This document shows positions 6,998 to 14,612 of a stretch of 64,000 bases of DNA, piece after piece. Each line of letters starts with the position of its first letter. Position 1 is the stretch's first letter. Both the position numbers and the translations under genes were made by a program. Origin of the DNA: Streptomyces dengpaensis (GTDB lineage Bacteria; Actinomycetota; Actinomycetes; Streptomycetales; Streptomycetaceae); the NCBI RefSeq assembly GCF_002946835.1, contig NZ_CP026652.1:5456001-5520000 (forward strand), in the 5' to 3' direction. The notes below the pieces were generated by a model. The model had not been told where the DNA came from. It searched no databases and saw only the letters and a program-made list of their open reading frames with translations.

Positions 6998-8302
6998 ATG
7001 GCGTACGTGAACAGGACCAGTGCGGGCGGGGCCGGGATGACTGGGGGGATCTCCGGAGGTGGCTCCGGCGGCATCTCCGGAGGTGCTTCAGGCGGCATCT
7101 CCGGGAGTGCCGCCGCGGCCAGGGGAAGTGCCGGAGCCGTCGGGGGAACCCCTGCGGTCAGGGGAACCGCCGGAGGTGTCGCGCCGGGCGCCGGTGTGAA
7201 CCTGCTCGCCCTGCGCAGCCACAACGCCGCCCTTGTGCTCGATCTGCTGCGCACGGCCGGGCCGTCCGGCATCAGCCGGCTCGAACTCGCCGAGCGCACC
7301 GGGCTGACCCCGCAGGCCGTCAGCAAGATCACCGCCCGGCTGCGCGCCGACGGCCTCGCGGCGGAGGCGGGACGCCGCGCCTCCACGGGCGGCAAGCCCC
7401 GTACGGTGCTCCGCCTCGTCCCCGAGGCCGGTCACGCGGTCGGCCTCCACCTCGACCGGGACGAGCTGACGGCGGTCCTCTGCGATCTCACGGGGGCCGT
7501 GGTCGCCGAGCGGAGTGCGCGGCTCGGGCTGGGGGCCGGGGCCGAGGCGGTGGTGGAAGGGGCCGTCGGGGAGGTGGAGTCCCTGACCGCGGGGGTGGCG
7601 TCCGTGCTCGGGGTGGGGGTCGCGCTGCCGGGGCCTCTTGATCACGCGCGGGGGGTGTTGCACCGGGTCACCGGGTTTCCCGAGTGGGACGGGTTTCCGC
7701 TGCGGGACGCGCTGGCGGGGCGGCTCGGGGTGCCGGTGGTGGTGGACAAGGACACGAATGCGGCCGCGCTGGGGGTGGCGGTGGGGGGCGGCGGCTCCGC
7801 CGGGTCGGCCTCGGCCGGCTCGGCCGGGGCTGTCGGAGGGTCCTTCGCGTATCTGCACCTCGGTACGGGGCTGGGGGCCGGGCTCGTGATCGGTGGGGGC
7901 GTGCATCGGGGGGCCCGGACCGGGGCGGGGGAGTTCGGGCATCAGGTCATCCAGCTGGACGGGCCGGTGTGCGGGTGCGGGAACCGGGGGTGCATCGAGG
8001 TGCTGTGTCTGGATGCGGTGGGGCGGGGGGCCGTGGAGGAGGCGGCGCGGGTGCTGGGCGCGGGCGCGGCGAATCTGGTGGGGCTGCTGGATATCGATCT
8101 TGTGCTGTTGGGTGGGCGGACGGTGGCGGCCCATCAGGAGGCGTTTGTCCGGGGGGTCGGCGCGGTGCTGGAGGAGCGGGCCCTTCGGGAAGGGGTGGCG
8201 TCGGTGGTGCCGGTGCGGGTCGCTCCCGGCGGGGCTCGGGGGGTTGCGGAGGGGGCCGCCCAGTTGTTGTTGGCGCCGTTGTTCGGGCGGGGTGAGGGCT
8301 GA
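6998..8302 (+). CDS. ROK-family transcriptional repressor
   Basis: A 434-residue ROK (repressor, ORF, kinase) regulator. Residues from about 15 to 65 are an unusual Gly/Ser-rich tail of repeated GGISGG units. A winged-helix domain follows (ALVLDLLRTAG...LAERTGLTPQAVSKITARL), then the sugar-kinase-like effector domain. That domain has DKDTNAAALG, LGTGLGAGLVIGG and the zinc-binding motif CGCGNRGCIE. ROK repressors respond to sugars or sugar phosphates. The gene is divergent from a Gfo/Idh dehydrogenase with a shared palindromic operator. The ATG at 6998 has GGGGGA close by; the GTG three codons later is an alternative. The Gly/Ser tail is atypical and may be a recent repeat expansion. Confidence 0.9.
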   Translation: MAYVNRTSAGGAGMTGGISGGGSGGISGGASGGISGSAAAARGSAGAVGGTPAVRGTAGGVAPGAGVNLLALRSHNAALVLDLLRTAGPSGISRLELAERTGLTPQAVSKITARLRADGLAAEAGRRASTGGKPRTVLRLVPEAGHAVGLHLDRDELTAVLCDLTGAVVAERSARLGLGAGAEAVVEGAVGEVESLTAGVASVLGVGVALPGPLDHARGVLHRVTGFPEWDGFPLRDALAGRLGVPVVVDKDTNAAALGVAVGGGGSAGSASAGSAGAVGGSFAYLHLGTGLGAGLVIGGGVHRGARTGAGEFGHQVIQLDGPVCGCGNRGCIEVLCLDAVGRGAVEEAARVLGAGAANLVGLLDIDLVLLGGRTVAAHQEAFVRGVGAVLEERALREGVASVVPVRVAPGGARGVAEGAAQLLLAPLFGRGEG

Positions 8303-8320
8303 AGCGGGGTTCGGCTGGCG

Positions 8321-8421
8321 AGGGTTTTTCGCCCCCTCCGCCCCTGCCCGTCCCGTACCTGGGGGCTGCCGCCCCCAGACCCCCGCTGTCGCGCTTCGCG
8401 CTCGTCCTCAAACGCCGAACG
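8321..8421 (-). repeat. Dispersed intergenic repeat, copy A
   Basis: About 100 bp between the ROK gene and the LAxTG gene matches, in reverse orientation, segments at 38930-39062 and 44938-45066. Shared blocks are GGCAGGGGCGG-GGGGCGAAAA, CAGGTACGGGA, a GGGGGTCTGGGGGC block and GCGTTTGAGGA. It occupies most of the 322-bp intergenic stretch 8303-8624; no gene is seen there. Such repeats are common between streptomycete genes; function is unknown. Confidence 0.8.
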
Positions 8422-8624
8422 GGTTGAGAATCTCCGGACGGGCTAAGAATGAGGAACTCCAGGGCTGAACGGGGCGTACGGCGGGCGTGGCGGCCGTACG
8501 TCGTCGCCAGGGCGTGGCAGCGTCACAAGCGCCGTTGCCCAATAGCGCCTGACGCTTCCGGTCCCGATCCCGATTACCACCGTCCTCGATCGCCCTCGAC
8601 CGCCCTCGATCGGCAAGGCCCCTC

Positions 8625-9437
8625 ATGCGACTGCGTACGTTCCTCCCCCTCCCTCTCGCCGTGACCGCCGCCGTCCTCACACCACCCCCCGCCCACGCGC
8701 TCACCGTCCCCACCAGCCCCAGCCCCAGCCCCGCCTGCGCCGCCCCCGACAACCAGGACTTCCCCATCGAGACCCGGATCCACGGTGGCCCCGCCGCCTA
8801 CGACACCGGCGATGACTTCCGGACCTGGTACATCGACCTCACCAACACCACGGCGCACGCCTGCGGTGCGATTCACCCGATCGTCGTGCTCGTGGACGAG
8901 AAGCGGGTGTTGCGGCCGGAGCAGGCGCGGCTGGAGTTCTACGAGGGGGAGCGGCCGCATCCGGTGACGTTCGAGACGAGCGACCAGACCGAGAACGTGG
9001 GCGCGTTCGACGACGGGTTCCCGGGGTTCACCGTGGAGGCCGGGCGGACGCTCACCGTGAAGGTGCGGCTCGCCGTGACCTCCGACGCCGTCGCGCCGAA
9101 CGACGTGGTCGCGAACGCGGCCGTCGTGCAGCGGCACAAGGACGACGGCGACTGGGTGGGGCAGTCAAACGACTACCGGTTCCGTATCGAGGACGTAGAG
9201 GACGTAGACGGCGAAGAGAACGAGGAGAGTGAGAAGAGCAAAGGGGACGAGGGGAGTGGCCAGGAAGCGCGTGCGGACGGCGGCCGTGGCGGCAGGGACA
9301 AGGACTCGGCCCCCGACCAGTTGGCCAGCACGGGCCCCGGCACCCCGCCCCCGCTCGGCGTCACAGCCGCCCTCGCGCTCTTCGTCACCGGCGCCGCCCT
9401 GTTCGCCGTAGTCCGCCGGACGCGCCGCTTCCGCTGA
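8625..9437 (+). CDS. LAxTG-anchored secreted surface protein
   Basis: A 270-residue secreted protein with a complete sortase-sorting layout. A signal peptide with an AHA-A type cleavage site lies near residue 25. An extracellular beta-rich domain follows (about 35-185), resembling the DUF-type domains of streptomycete cell-wall proteins. An acidic Glu/Lys/Ser-rich spacer leads to LASTG, a hydrophobic segment and a terminal RRTRRFR. LAxTG is the motif recognised by class E sortases such as the one at 226. Ligand or function of the outer domain is unknown. Its last codons are the start of a tandem repeat array that continues past the stop. Confidence 0.85.
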   Translation: MRLRTFLPLPLAVTAAVLTPPPAHALTVPTSPSPSPACAAPDNQDFPIETRIHGGPAAYDTGDDFRTWYIDLTNTTAHACGAIHPIVVLVDEKRVLRPEQARLEFYEGERPHPVTFETSDQTENVGAFDDGFPGFTVEAGRTLTVKVRLAVTSDAVAPNDVVANAAVVQRHKDDGDWVGQSNDYRFRIEDVEDVDGEENEESEKSKGDEGSGQEARADGGRGGRDKDSAPDQLASTGPGTPPPLGVTAALALFVTGAALFAVVRRTRRFR

Positions 9438-9605
9438 GGGTCGGCCCGTCGGGCGCGCCGCCTCCGCTGAGGGCCGCCCGTCGGACGCGCCGCCTCCGCT
9501 GACGGTGAGCCCGCCGGGCACGCCGCCTCCGCTGACCGCGAGCCCGCCGGGCGCGCCGCCTCCGCTGACGGTGAGCCCGCCGGGCGCGCCGTGCCCGCTG
9601 ACAGC
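9421..9605. repeat. About five degenerate 33-bp tandem repeats after a stop codon
   Basis: Units beginning CGCGCCGCCTCCGCTGA recur every 32-33 bp. The first copy is the coding end of the LAxTG gene (Arg-Arg-Phe-Arg-stop); later copies lie in the gap before the GntR gene. The copies are diverged and would read as an 11-residue Pro-rich repeat if translated in the GntR frame, but that frame is upstream of the likely GTG start. Confidence 0.85.
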
Positions 9606-9660
9606 GTCGCCGCCGGCACCTGGAACCCGTAGCGGAAACCCCATCTGCGACGATCCCCCC

Positions 9661-10416
9661 GTGGACTACCCGAACGACCAAGCCCCCGGCGCCCCCGTCC
9701 GCTCCGGCATCCCGGAGCACGGCCGTATCCCGAAGTACTACGCGGTGAAGGCGCACATCGCCCTGCTGATCGAGGAGTTGGGCGAAGGGGGGCTCCTGCC
9801 CACCGAGCGGGACCTCGCCGAGAAGTACGACGTCGCCCGTGAGACCGTGCGCCAGGCGCTGCGCGAGCTGCTGCTCGAAGGGAAGCTGCGGCGGCAGGGG
9901 CGGGGGACCGTGGTCGCCGGGCCCAAGCTGGAGCAGCCGCTCTCGCTCGCCAGTTACACCGAGGGCGTACGGCGGCAGGGGCGCACCCCCGGCCGTACGC
10001 TCGTCTCGCTCGACCGGTTCCCCTGCCCGGAGGCGCTCGCCGCCGAGACCGGGCTCACGCGCGGTGAACCCGTCTGGCACATGGAGCGCGTCCTGCTCGC
10101 GGACGACGAGCGGGTCGGGCTGGAGAGCACGTACGTCGCCGTGGCCCGCGTGCCCGGCCTCGACAGCGACTTCAACCCCGATTCTTCCTTCTACGCCTAC
10201 CTCCGAGAGCGAGGCATGGCCTTCGGCTCCGCCGACGAGCGCATCGAGACCGTCCTCGCGACCCCGCGCGAGGCGCTGCTCATCGGGACCCCGCCCGCCC
10301 TGCCGATGCTGCTGATCCACCGGGTCTCGCGGGACGCGGAGGGGCGTCCGCTGGAACGGGTGCGGACCCTCTACCGGGGGGATCGCTTCTCGTTCACCAC
10401 TCACCTCCCCGGCTGA
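9661..10416 (+). CDS. GntR/HutC-family regulator (UTRA domain)
   Basis: A 251-residue repressor. The N-terminal winged helix (YYAVKAHIALLIEELGEGGLLPTERDLAEKYDVARETVRQAL) is followed by a UTRA ligand-binding domain (LASYTEGVRRQGRTPG ... RVRTLYRGDRFSF). HutC-subfamily proteins sense catabolites of the genes they control. Position just upstream of the FAD oxidase and phosphonatase-like genes suggests control of aminophosphonate use. The GTG at 9661 is chosen because earlier codons read through the Pro-rich tandem repeats. A terminator follows the gene, so it is transcribed apart from the downstream operon. Confidence 0.88.
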   Translation: MDYPNDQAPGAPVRSGIPEHGRIPKYYAVKAHIALLIEELGEGGLLPTERDLAEKYDVARETVRQALRELLLEGKLRRQGRGTVVAGPKLEQPLSLASYTEGVRRQGRTPGRTLVSLDRFPCPEALAAETGLTRGEPVWHMERVLLADDERVGLESTYVAVARVPGLDSDFNPDSSFYAYLRERGMAFGSADERIETVLATPREALLIGTPPALPMLLIHRVSRDAEGRPLERVRTLYRGDRFSFTTHLPG

Positions 10417-10444
10417 TACAGGGCTCACTTCCGAGGCCGGCTCC

Positions 10445-10479
10445 GGGCGGGTGCGTTTTTCGCGGCCCGCCTCTTTTTA
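10445..10479 (+). terminator. Intrinsic terminator after the GntR gene
   Basis: A GC-rich stem (GGGCGGGTGCG pairing imperfectly with CGCGGCCCGCC around a T-rich loop) is followed by CTTTTTAT. T-runs are rare in this DNA, so the assignment is good. Confidence 0.75.
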
Positions 10480-10494
10480 TAACGAGCGAATAAC

Positions 10495-10506
10495 GGGTCT
10501 AGCCCA
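10495..10506. promoter_or_regulatory. Possible GntR/HutC operator
   Basis: GGGTCTAGCCCA lies 76 bp before the FAD oxidase start and matches 10 of 12 positions of the TGGTCTAGACCA operator bound by DasR, a regulator of the same HutC subfamily. It could be the site for the adjacent GntR protein, or a weak DasR site. Confidence 0.4.
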
Positions 10507-10581
10507 AACGTGACGGGCAGTTCACCATCTGGTTGCTGTCCGGACCCGTCCGATTCCCCCGTCCCAAGGAGCGTTGCCGTC

Positions 10582-11706
10582 GTGAGAGTGATAGTTGTCG
10601 GAGCCGGAGTGGTGGGCACCCTGCATGCCTGGCACGCAGTGGAGCGCGGCCACGAGGTCGTACAGATCGAGCGTGAGGCGGAGGCCCGCGGGGCCTCGCT
10701 GCGCAACTTCGGGCAGATCTGGGTGAGTGGTCGCGCGGGAGGAGAGGAGCTGGAAACCGCCCTGCGGGCGCGGGAGCTGTGGGAGGAGATCGGAGCCCGC
10801 GTGCCCGCGGTCGGCTTCCGGGCCAACGGGTCGCTGACCCCCGTCCGGGGAGCCCTCGAACTCGCCGTCACCGAGGCCGCCCTGGCCCGCCCGGACGCCG
10901 CCGCCCGCGGCTACAAGCTGCTCACGGCGGACGAGGCGCGCGCGGTGAACCCGGCGCTGCGGGGCGCGTTCGACGCCGCCCTGTACTGCGAGCGCGACGC
11001 GGCCGTCGAGCCGCGCACCGCCCAGCTCGCCCTCCGTGCCGAGCTGTTGAAGTCCCCGAACTACACCTTCCTGCCCGGGCGCGAAGTGCGTGACGTCGTC
11101 GGTGAGGGCGCCGTGCGCGACGATCATGGCGATGTGCACACCGGTGACGTCGTCGTCCTGTGCACGGGGGCCTGGCTCGGCGGTCTCGTACGGGAGCTGG
11201 CGGGGCCCGAGCTGCCCGTGCGGCGCGTACGGCTGCAGATGATGCAGACCGATCCGCTGGGCGAACCGCTCACCACATCCGTCGCCGACGCCGACAGCTT
11301 CCGGTACTACCCCGCATACCGCAGCCCCGCCCTCGACGCGCTCGACGCGCACCAGCCGCAGTCCGCGACCGCCGCCGCGCACCGGATGCAGCTGCTCATG
11401 GTGCAGCGCGCGGACGGCGGGCTGACCATCGGCGACACCCACGAGTACGAGCACCCCTTCGCCTTCGACACCCTCGAAGACCCCTACGACCACCTCACCG
11501 AGGTCGTCGAGTCCTTCCTCGGGCGGCCGCTGCCGAAGATCCGGCGCCGCTGGGCGGGCGTGTACGCGCAGTGCGTGGACCCGAGCCGGGTCGTGCACCG
11601 GCAGCGCGTGCGCGACGGGGTGTGGCTGGTCACCGGGCCCGGCGGGCGCGGCATGACCTGCTCGCCCGCCATCGCCGAGACAACCGCCGACGAACTGGGA
11701 TGGTGA
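10582..11706 (+). CDS. TIGR03364-type FAD oxidoreductase (aminophosphonate-linked)
   Basis: A 374-residue FAD-dependent amine oxidase of the DAO family. The N-terminal dinucleotide fold is VIVVGAGVVGTLHAWHAVERGHEVVQIE (GxGxxG), and the C-terminal FAD contact is VTGPGGRGMTCSPAIAE. The group TIGR03364 is known for its genomic link to phosphonatase-like hydrolases and is thought to oxidatively deaminate an aminophosphonate related to 2-aminoethylphosphonate. That link is seen here: the next gene overlaps its stop. AAGGAG precedes the GTG start by 11 bases. Substrate is inferred from context. Confidence 0.85.
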   Translation: MRVIVVGAGVVGTLHAWHAVERGHEVVQIEREAEARGASLRNFGQIWVSGRAGGEELETALRARELWEEIGARVPAVGFRANGSLTPVRGALELAVTEAALARPDAAARGYKLLTADEARAVNPALRGAFDAALYCERDAAVEPRTAQLALRAELLKSPNYTFLPGREVRDVVGEGAVRDDHGDVHTGDVVVLCTGAWLGGLVRELAGPELPVRRVRLQMMQTDPLGEPLTTSVADADSFRYYPAYRSPALDALDAHQPQSATAAAHRMQLLMVQRADGGLTIGDTHEYEHPFAFDTLEDPYDHLTEVVESFLGRPLPKIRRRWAGVYAQCVDPSRVVHRQRVRDGVWLVTGPGGRGMTCSPAIAETTADELGW

Positions 11707-12398
11707 GCGAGTTGACCCCCATACGACTTGTCGTGCTCGACATGGCCGGTACCACCGTCGCCGACGGCGGACTCGTCGAGCGTGCCTTCGCCGCGGCCGC
11801 CGGGGAACTGGGCGTCGAGCCCGGATCCGCCGACCACGCCGAGAAGCTCGACTACGTCCGGGCCACCATGGGCGAGTCCAAGATCTCCGTCTTCCGGCAC
11901 CTGTTCGGGGACGAGCAGCGCGCCCAGCGGGCCAACTCCGCCTTCGAGAAGGCATACGGCGAACTCGTCGACGGCGGGCACATCGCCCCGGTCGACGGAG
12001 CCCGCGAGGCGATCGAGGAGCTCACGGCCGGCGGCCGGACGGTGGTGCTCACCACCGGGTTCGCCCGGGTCACCCAGGACGCCATCCTCGACGCCCTGGG
12101 CTGGCGTGACCTCGTGCCGCACACGTTGTGCCCGGCGGACGCGGGGGGCCGCGGGCGGCCGTACCCCGACATGGTGCTGGAGGCGTTCCTGCGGACCAAG
12201 GCCGCGGAGGACGTACGGCAGGTCGCCGTCGTGGGCGACACCTCGTACGACATGCTCAGCGGCGTACGGGCCGGGGCCGGGGTCGTGGCCGGGGTGCTCA
12301 CCGGGGCGCACGGGGACGAGGCGCTGCGCGCGGCGGGGGCCACGTCTGTGCTCGGGTCGGTCGCCGAACTGCCCGCCCTCCTCAACGGAGGTGGATGA
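11700..12398 (+). CDS. Phosphonatase-like HAD hydrolase (TIGR03351-type)
   Basis: A 232-residue HAD-superfamily enzyme. The nucleophile motif DMAGTTVADGG is the variant seen in phosphonoacetaldehyde hydrolase (DxAGTT). GRPYPDMV and VVGDTSYDMLSG carry the other HAD motifs. Phosphonatases split the C-P bond of phosphonoacetaldehyde-type products, here presumably made by the FAD oxidase. The ATG at 11700 overlaps that gene's TGA (GGATGGTGA); a GTG at 11703 is an alternative. It ends overlapping the start of a transporter remnant. Exact substrate is not proven; TIGR03351 proteins are related to but distinct from PhnX. Confidence 0.85.
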   Translation: MVSELTPIRLVVLDMAGTTVADGGLVERAFAAAAGELGVEPGSADHAEKLDYVRATMGESKISVFRHLFGDEQRAQRANSAFEKAYGELVDGGHIAPVDGAREAIEELTAGGRTVVLTTGFARVTQDAILDALGWRDLVPHTLCPADAGGRGRPYPDMVLEAFLRTKAAEDVRQVAVVGDTSYDMLSGVRAGAGVVAGVLTGAHGDEALRAAGATSVLGSVAELPALLNGGG

Positions 12399-12538
12399 TG
12401 GGCATCCGCTTCGACCGCGTGTCCGTCGCGTACGGCGACACCACGGTCCTCGACTCGCTCGACCTCACCGTCGAGCCCGGCGAGGTGATGGCGCTGCTCG
12501 CCGTCCGGGTCCGGGAAGACCACCGCACCGGCAGCTGA
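12395..12538 (+). pseudogene. 5' stump of a phosphonate-type ABC transporter ATPase
   Basis: After a good ribosome site (ACGGAGGTGG) the frame reads the usual start of an ABC ATPase (GIRFDRVSVAYGDTTVLD...LTVEPGEVMALL). It then breaks exactly at the Walker A: the expected GPSGSGKTT is present as SGSGKTT in another frame at 12504-12524. The frame stops at codon 48 and nothing of the remaining ATPase, permease or binding protein follows. A few bases were lost before the P-loop and the distal operon was deleted. The start overlaps the TGA of the HAD gene, as in an intact operon. Confidence 0.85.
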
Positions 12539-12553
12539 TGTTCAACCTCACAG

Positions 12554-12588
12554 GCACCACGGCCCGCTCCTGCAGCGGGCCGTGGTGC
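12554..12588. terminator. Perfect 15-bp stem terminator between convergent units
   Basis: GCACCACGGCCCGCT and its exact reverse complement flank a CCTGC loop, immediately after the transporter stump and just before the 3' end of the leftward NagD-like gene. It can serve both strands; no T-run follows, which is usual in streptomycetes. Confidence 0.75.
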
Positions 12589-12596
12589 TGTGGCGG

Positions 12597-13376
12597 TCAA
12601 ACGAGGTCGACAAGATCCGCGATGGAATCCACGACCTTGGTCGGCCGGTAGGGGTATCGATCGACGTCGGCTTTGGTCGTGAGTCCGGTGAGCACGAGAA
12701 AGGTCTCCATCCCGGCCTCCAGGCCGGCCAGTACGTCCGTGTCCATCCGGTCGCCGATCATGGCGCTGGTCTCCGAATGCGCCCCGATGGTGTTCAGGCC
12801 GGTCCGCATCATCAGTGGATTCGGCTTGCCTACGAAGTACGGCTCCTTGCCGGTCGCCTTGGTGATCAGCGCGGCGACGGATCCGGTCGCCGGGAGAACG
12901 CCCTCTGCGGAGGGCCCGGTGTTGTCCGGGTTGGTGGCGATGAAGCGGGCACCGTCGTTGATCAATCGGATGGCCTTGGTCAGAGCCTCGAAGGAATACG
13001 TCCGGGTTTCACCCAAGATCACGAAATCGGGGGCGGAGTCGGTCAGCACGTAACCGGCGTCGTGCAGTGCTGTGGTCAGGCCGGCCTCGCCGATCACGTA
13101 GGCGGTGCCGCCGGGATGCTGGTTGTCCAAGAAGCTGGCGGTGGCCAGGGCAGAGGTCCAGATGTTCTCCGCCGGCACGTCGAGACCGATCCGGTTCAGC
13201 CGGGCGTGGAGGTCACGCGCGGTGTAGATCGAGTTGTTCGTGAGGACCAGGAACGGACGACCCGACTCACGGAGCTTTTTGATGAAAGCGTCCGCGCCGG
13301 GCACCGGGACGCCCTCGTGCATCAGCACCCCGTCCATGTCGGTGAGCCACGATTCGATGGGCTTGCGCTCTGTCAT
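12597..13376 (-). CDS. HAD-IIA family sugar phosphatase, NagD-like
   Basis: A 259-residue cytoplasmic HAD hydrolase of subclass IIA (NagD/p-nitrophenylphosphatase group). Motif I is DMDGVLMHEG, motif II is VLTNNS, the C2 cap follows, and motifs III/IV are FVGKPNP and MIGDRMDTDVLAG. NagD enzymes dephosphorylate nucleotides and sugar phosphates. The ATG at 13376 follows GGAGT. It is a single gene, convergent with the phosphonate operon and followed upstream by a recombinase remnant. Physiological substrate unknown. Confidence 0.92.
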   Translation of the reverse strand: MTERKPIESWLTDMDGVLMHEGVPVPGADAFIKKLRESGRPFLVLTNNSIYTARDLHARLNRIGLDVPAENIWTSALATASFLDNQHPGGTAYVIGEAGLTTALHDAGYVLTDSAPDFVILGETRTYSFEALTKAIRLINDGARFIATNPDNTGPSAEGVLPATGSVAALITKATGKEPYFVGKPNPLMMRTGLNTIGAHSETSAMIGDRMDTDVLAGLEAGMETFLVLTGLTTKADVDRYPYRPTKVVDSIADLVDLV

Positions 13377-13507
13377 GGGTGCGGACTCCTGCCCTGTCTG
13401 GCTACGGGATGACCATGGTATTCATTCATCAGGGTGAAGGCCGTCGGCTGGACCAGGGCCTTCGTCGCGACGCCGCGATCACGTGAAACGCCCCGGTGAG
13501 TTCAACG

Positions 13508-13966
13508 TCAGCACTTCCATACGATCTCGATCAGTTCGGGTCGGAATATCCCTCGCTGCGAGCCTCCCTTGCCGGCTGGTTTGATCACTACAGCTTCGAT
13601 GCTTCGCTCGATTTCCTGTCGCTTCATGTCCACGGTGTAGTTCCCCCAATCGCGGACGATGCGCATGGCAGTGGAGCTTGCCCGCACCGGCGTCGTGGAC
13701 AGGGCGGAGACCCTCTCCCTGGTGAGCTCTTCCTTCGCCTCAAGGCGCTTGATCTCCCGTGCGAACTCGGCCAGCGACAACAGATCCTCGGCGCGGAGCC
13801 GCCGGGCCTCGGCCTTGTCCGCTTGGATCTGCCTCAGCGTCTCCTTGGCCTTCGCCAGTTCCGGGTCTTCCGCCTCGGTGGTACTCACATTGAGGGTTTG
13901 CTGCTGAAGGTGCCCCAGGAGGACCTTCTCCACCCGGATGAACCATTCAGTACGCGGATAAACCAT
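13508..13966 (-). pseudogene. C-terminal fragment of a large serine recombinase
   Basis: Only about 150 residues remain of what in intact serine integrases is a protein of 450-600 residues. The remnant shows the coiled-coil segment (DPELAKAKETLRQIQADKAE...) and the C-terminal end typical of large serine recombinases (YTVDMKRQEIERSIEAVVIKP, then PELIEIVWK). The catalytic serine domain and zinc ribbon are missing, so it cannot recombine. A 20-bp tandem duplication (13935-13974) sits at its 5' edge and shifts the frame. This is the trace of a lost integrative element or prophage. Confidence 0.8.
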
Positions 13967-13974
13967 TCAGTACT
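13935..13974. repeat. 20-bp tandem duplication in recombinase remnant
   Basis: The segment CGGATGAACCATTCAGTACG is repeated once with two changes. On the minus strand each copy encodes a TEWFIR-like stretch; the duplication puts upstream codons in another frame, where a second TEWFIRV can be read. Confidence 0.85.
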
Positions 13975-14053
13975 CGTACGGAGCAGTAGCACCCCCTCTG
14001 GAGATGCGCGCAGGCCCCGCTGGGGGGAGCCTCCAAGTATCTGGAGGTTCACG

Positions 14054-14611
14054 ATGCGCTCATTGCGACTCACTCTCTGTGCCGGGGCGGTGGTCGCGGC
14101 CGCGTGCACACCGATGGCGTACGCGGCTGACGCGGACGTATCCGTGTCGCCCGCCTCCCCCGCCCCCGGCAGCGACATCCAACTGCGGGCCAACGGCTGT
14201 ACGGGCCGGACGGGCACCGCGCACTCGGTCGCCTTCGTCGCGGACGCGCAGCTCACGGGCCCGGGCGGCGGCGCGCTCACCGGCGAGACGCGCGTGCCCA
14301 CCTCGCTCGCGCCCGGCACGTACGAGGTCAAGGTCAGCTGCGACGGCGCCGACGGCAAGGTCAACGGCGCGATCGTCGTCGTACCGCAGGGCGAGGCGAA
14401 CGCGTCCGGGAACGCCTCGCCGGTCGCGCCCGTGCACGCGGGCGGCGGCGGCACCGCGCACCTCGCCTCCGCGGACGGCGCGGACACGGCGGATGCCCGG
14501 GCGACCGGCCCAGGCACCCTGCAGGCGGTGATCGGCCTCGTCCTCGCGGGCGTGGCCGCCGTGGCCGTGGCGGTGCGCAGCGCACGCCGGGGCCGGGATT
14601 CCCGCGAGTGA
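14054..14611 (+). CDS. Secreted, C-terminally membrane-anchored protein partnered with class F sortase
   Basis: A 185-residue protein with a signal peptide ending near AYA-A, an Ig-like or beta-rich extracellular domain (ADVSVSPASPAPGSDIQLRANGC...VKVSC), a Gly/Ala-rich linker, and a C-terminal membrane helix (LQAVIGLVLAGVAAVAVAV) followed by arginines. Two cysteines, in ANGCTG and KVSCDG, could form a disulfide. No LPxTG or LAxTG motif is obvious, though the tail mimics a sorting signal. GGAGG precedes the ATG. It is directly followed (1 bp gap) by a class F sortase; such pairs are common in streptomycetes, suggesting substrate or helper status. Confidence 0.8.
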   Translation: MRSLRLTLCAGAVVAAACTPMAYAADADVSVSPASPAPGSDIQLRANGCTGRTGTAHSVAFVADAQLTGPGGGALTGETRVPTSLAPGTYEVKVSCDGADGKVNGAIVVVPQGEANASGNASPVAPVHAGGGGTAHLASADGADTADARATGPGTLQAVIGLVLAGVAAVAVAVRSARRGRDSRE

Positions 14612-14612
14612 C

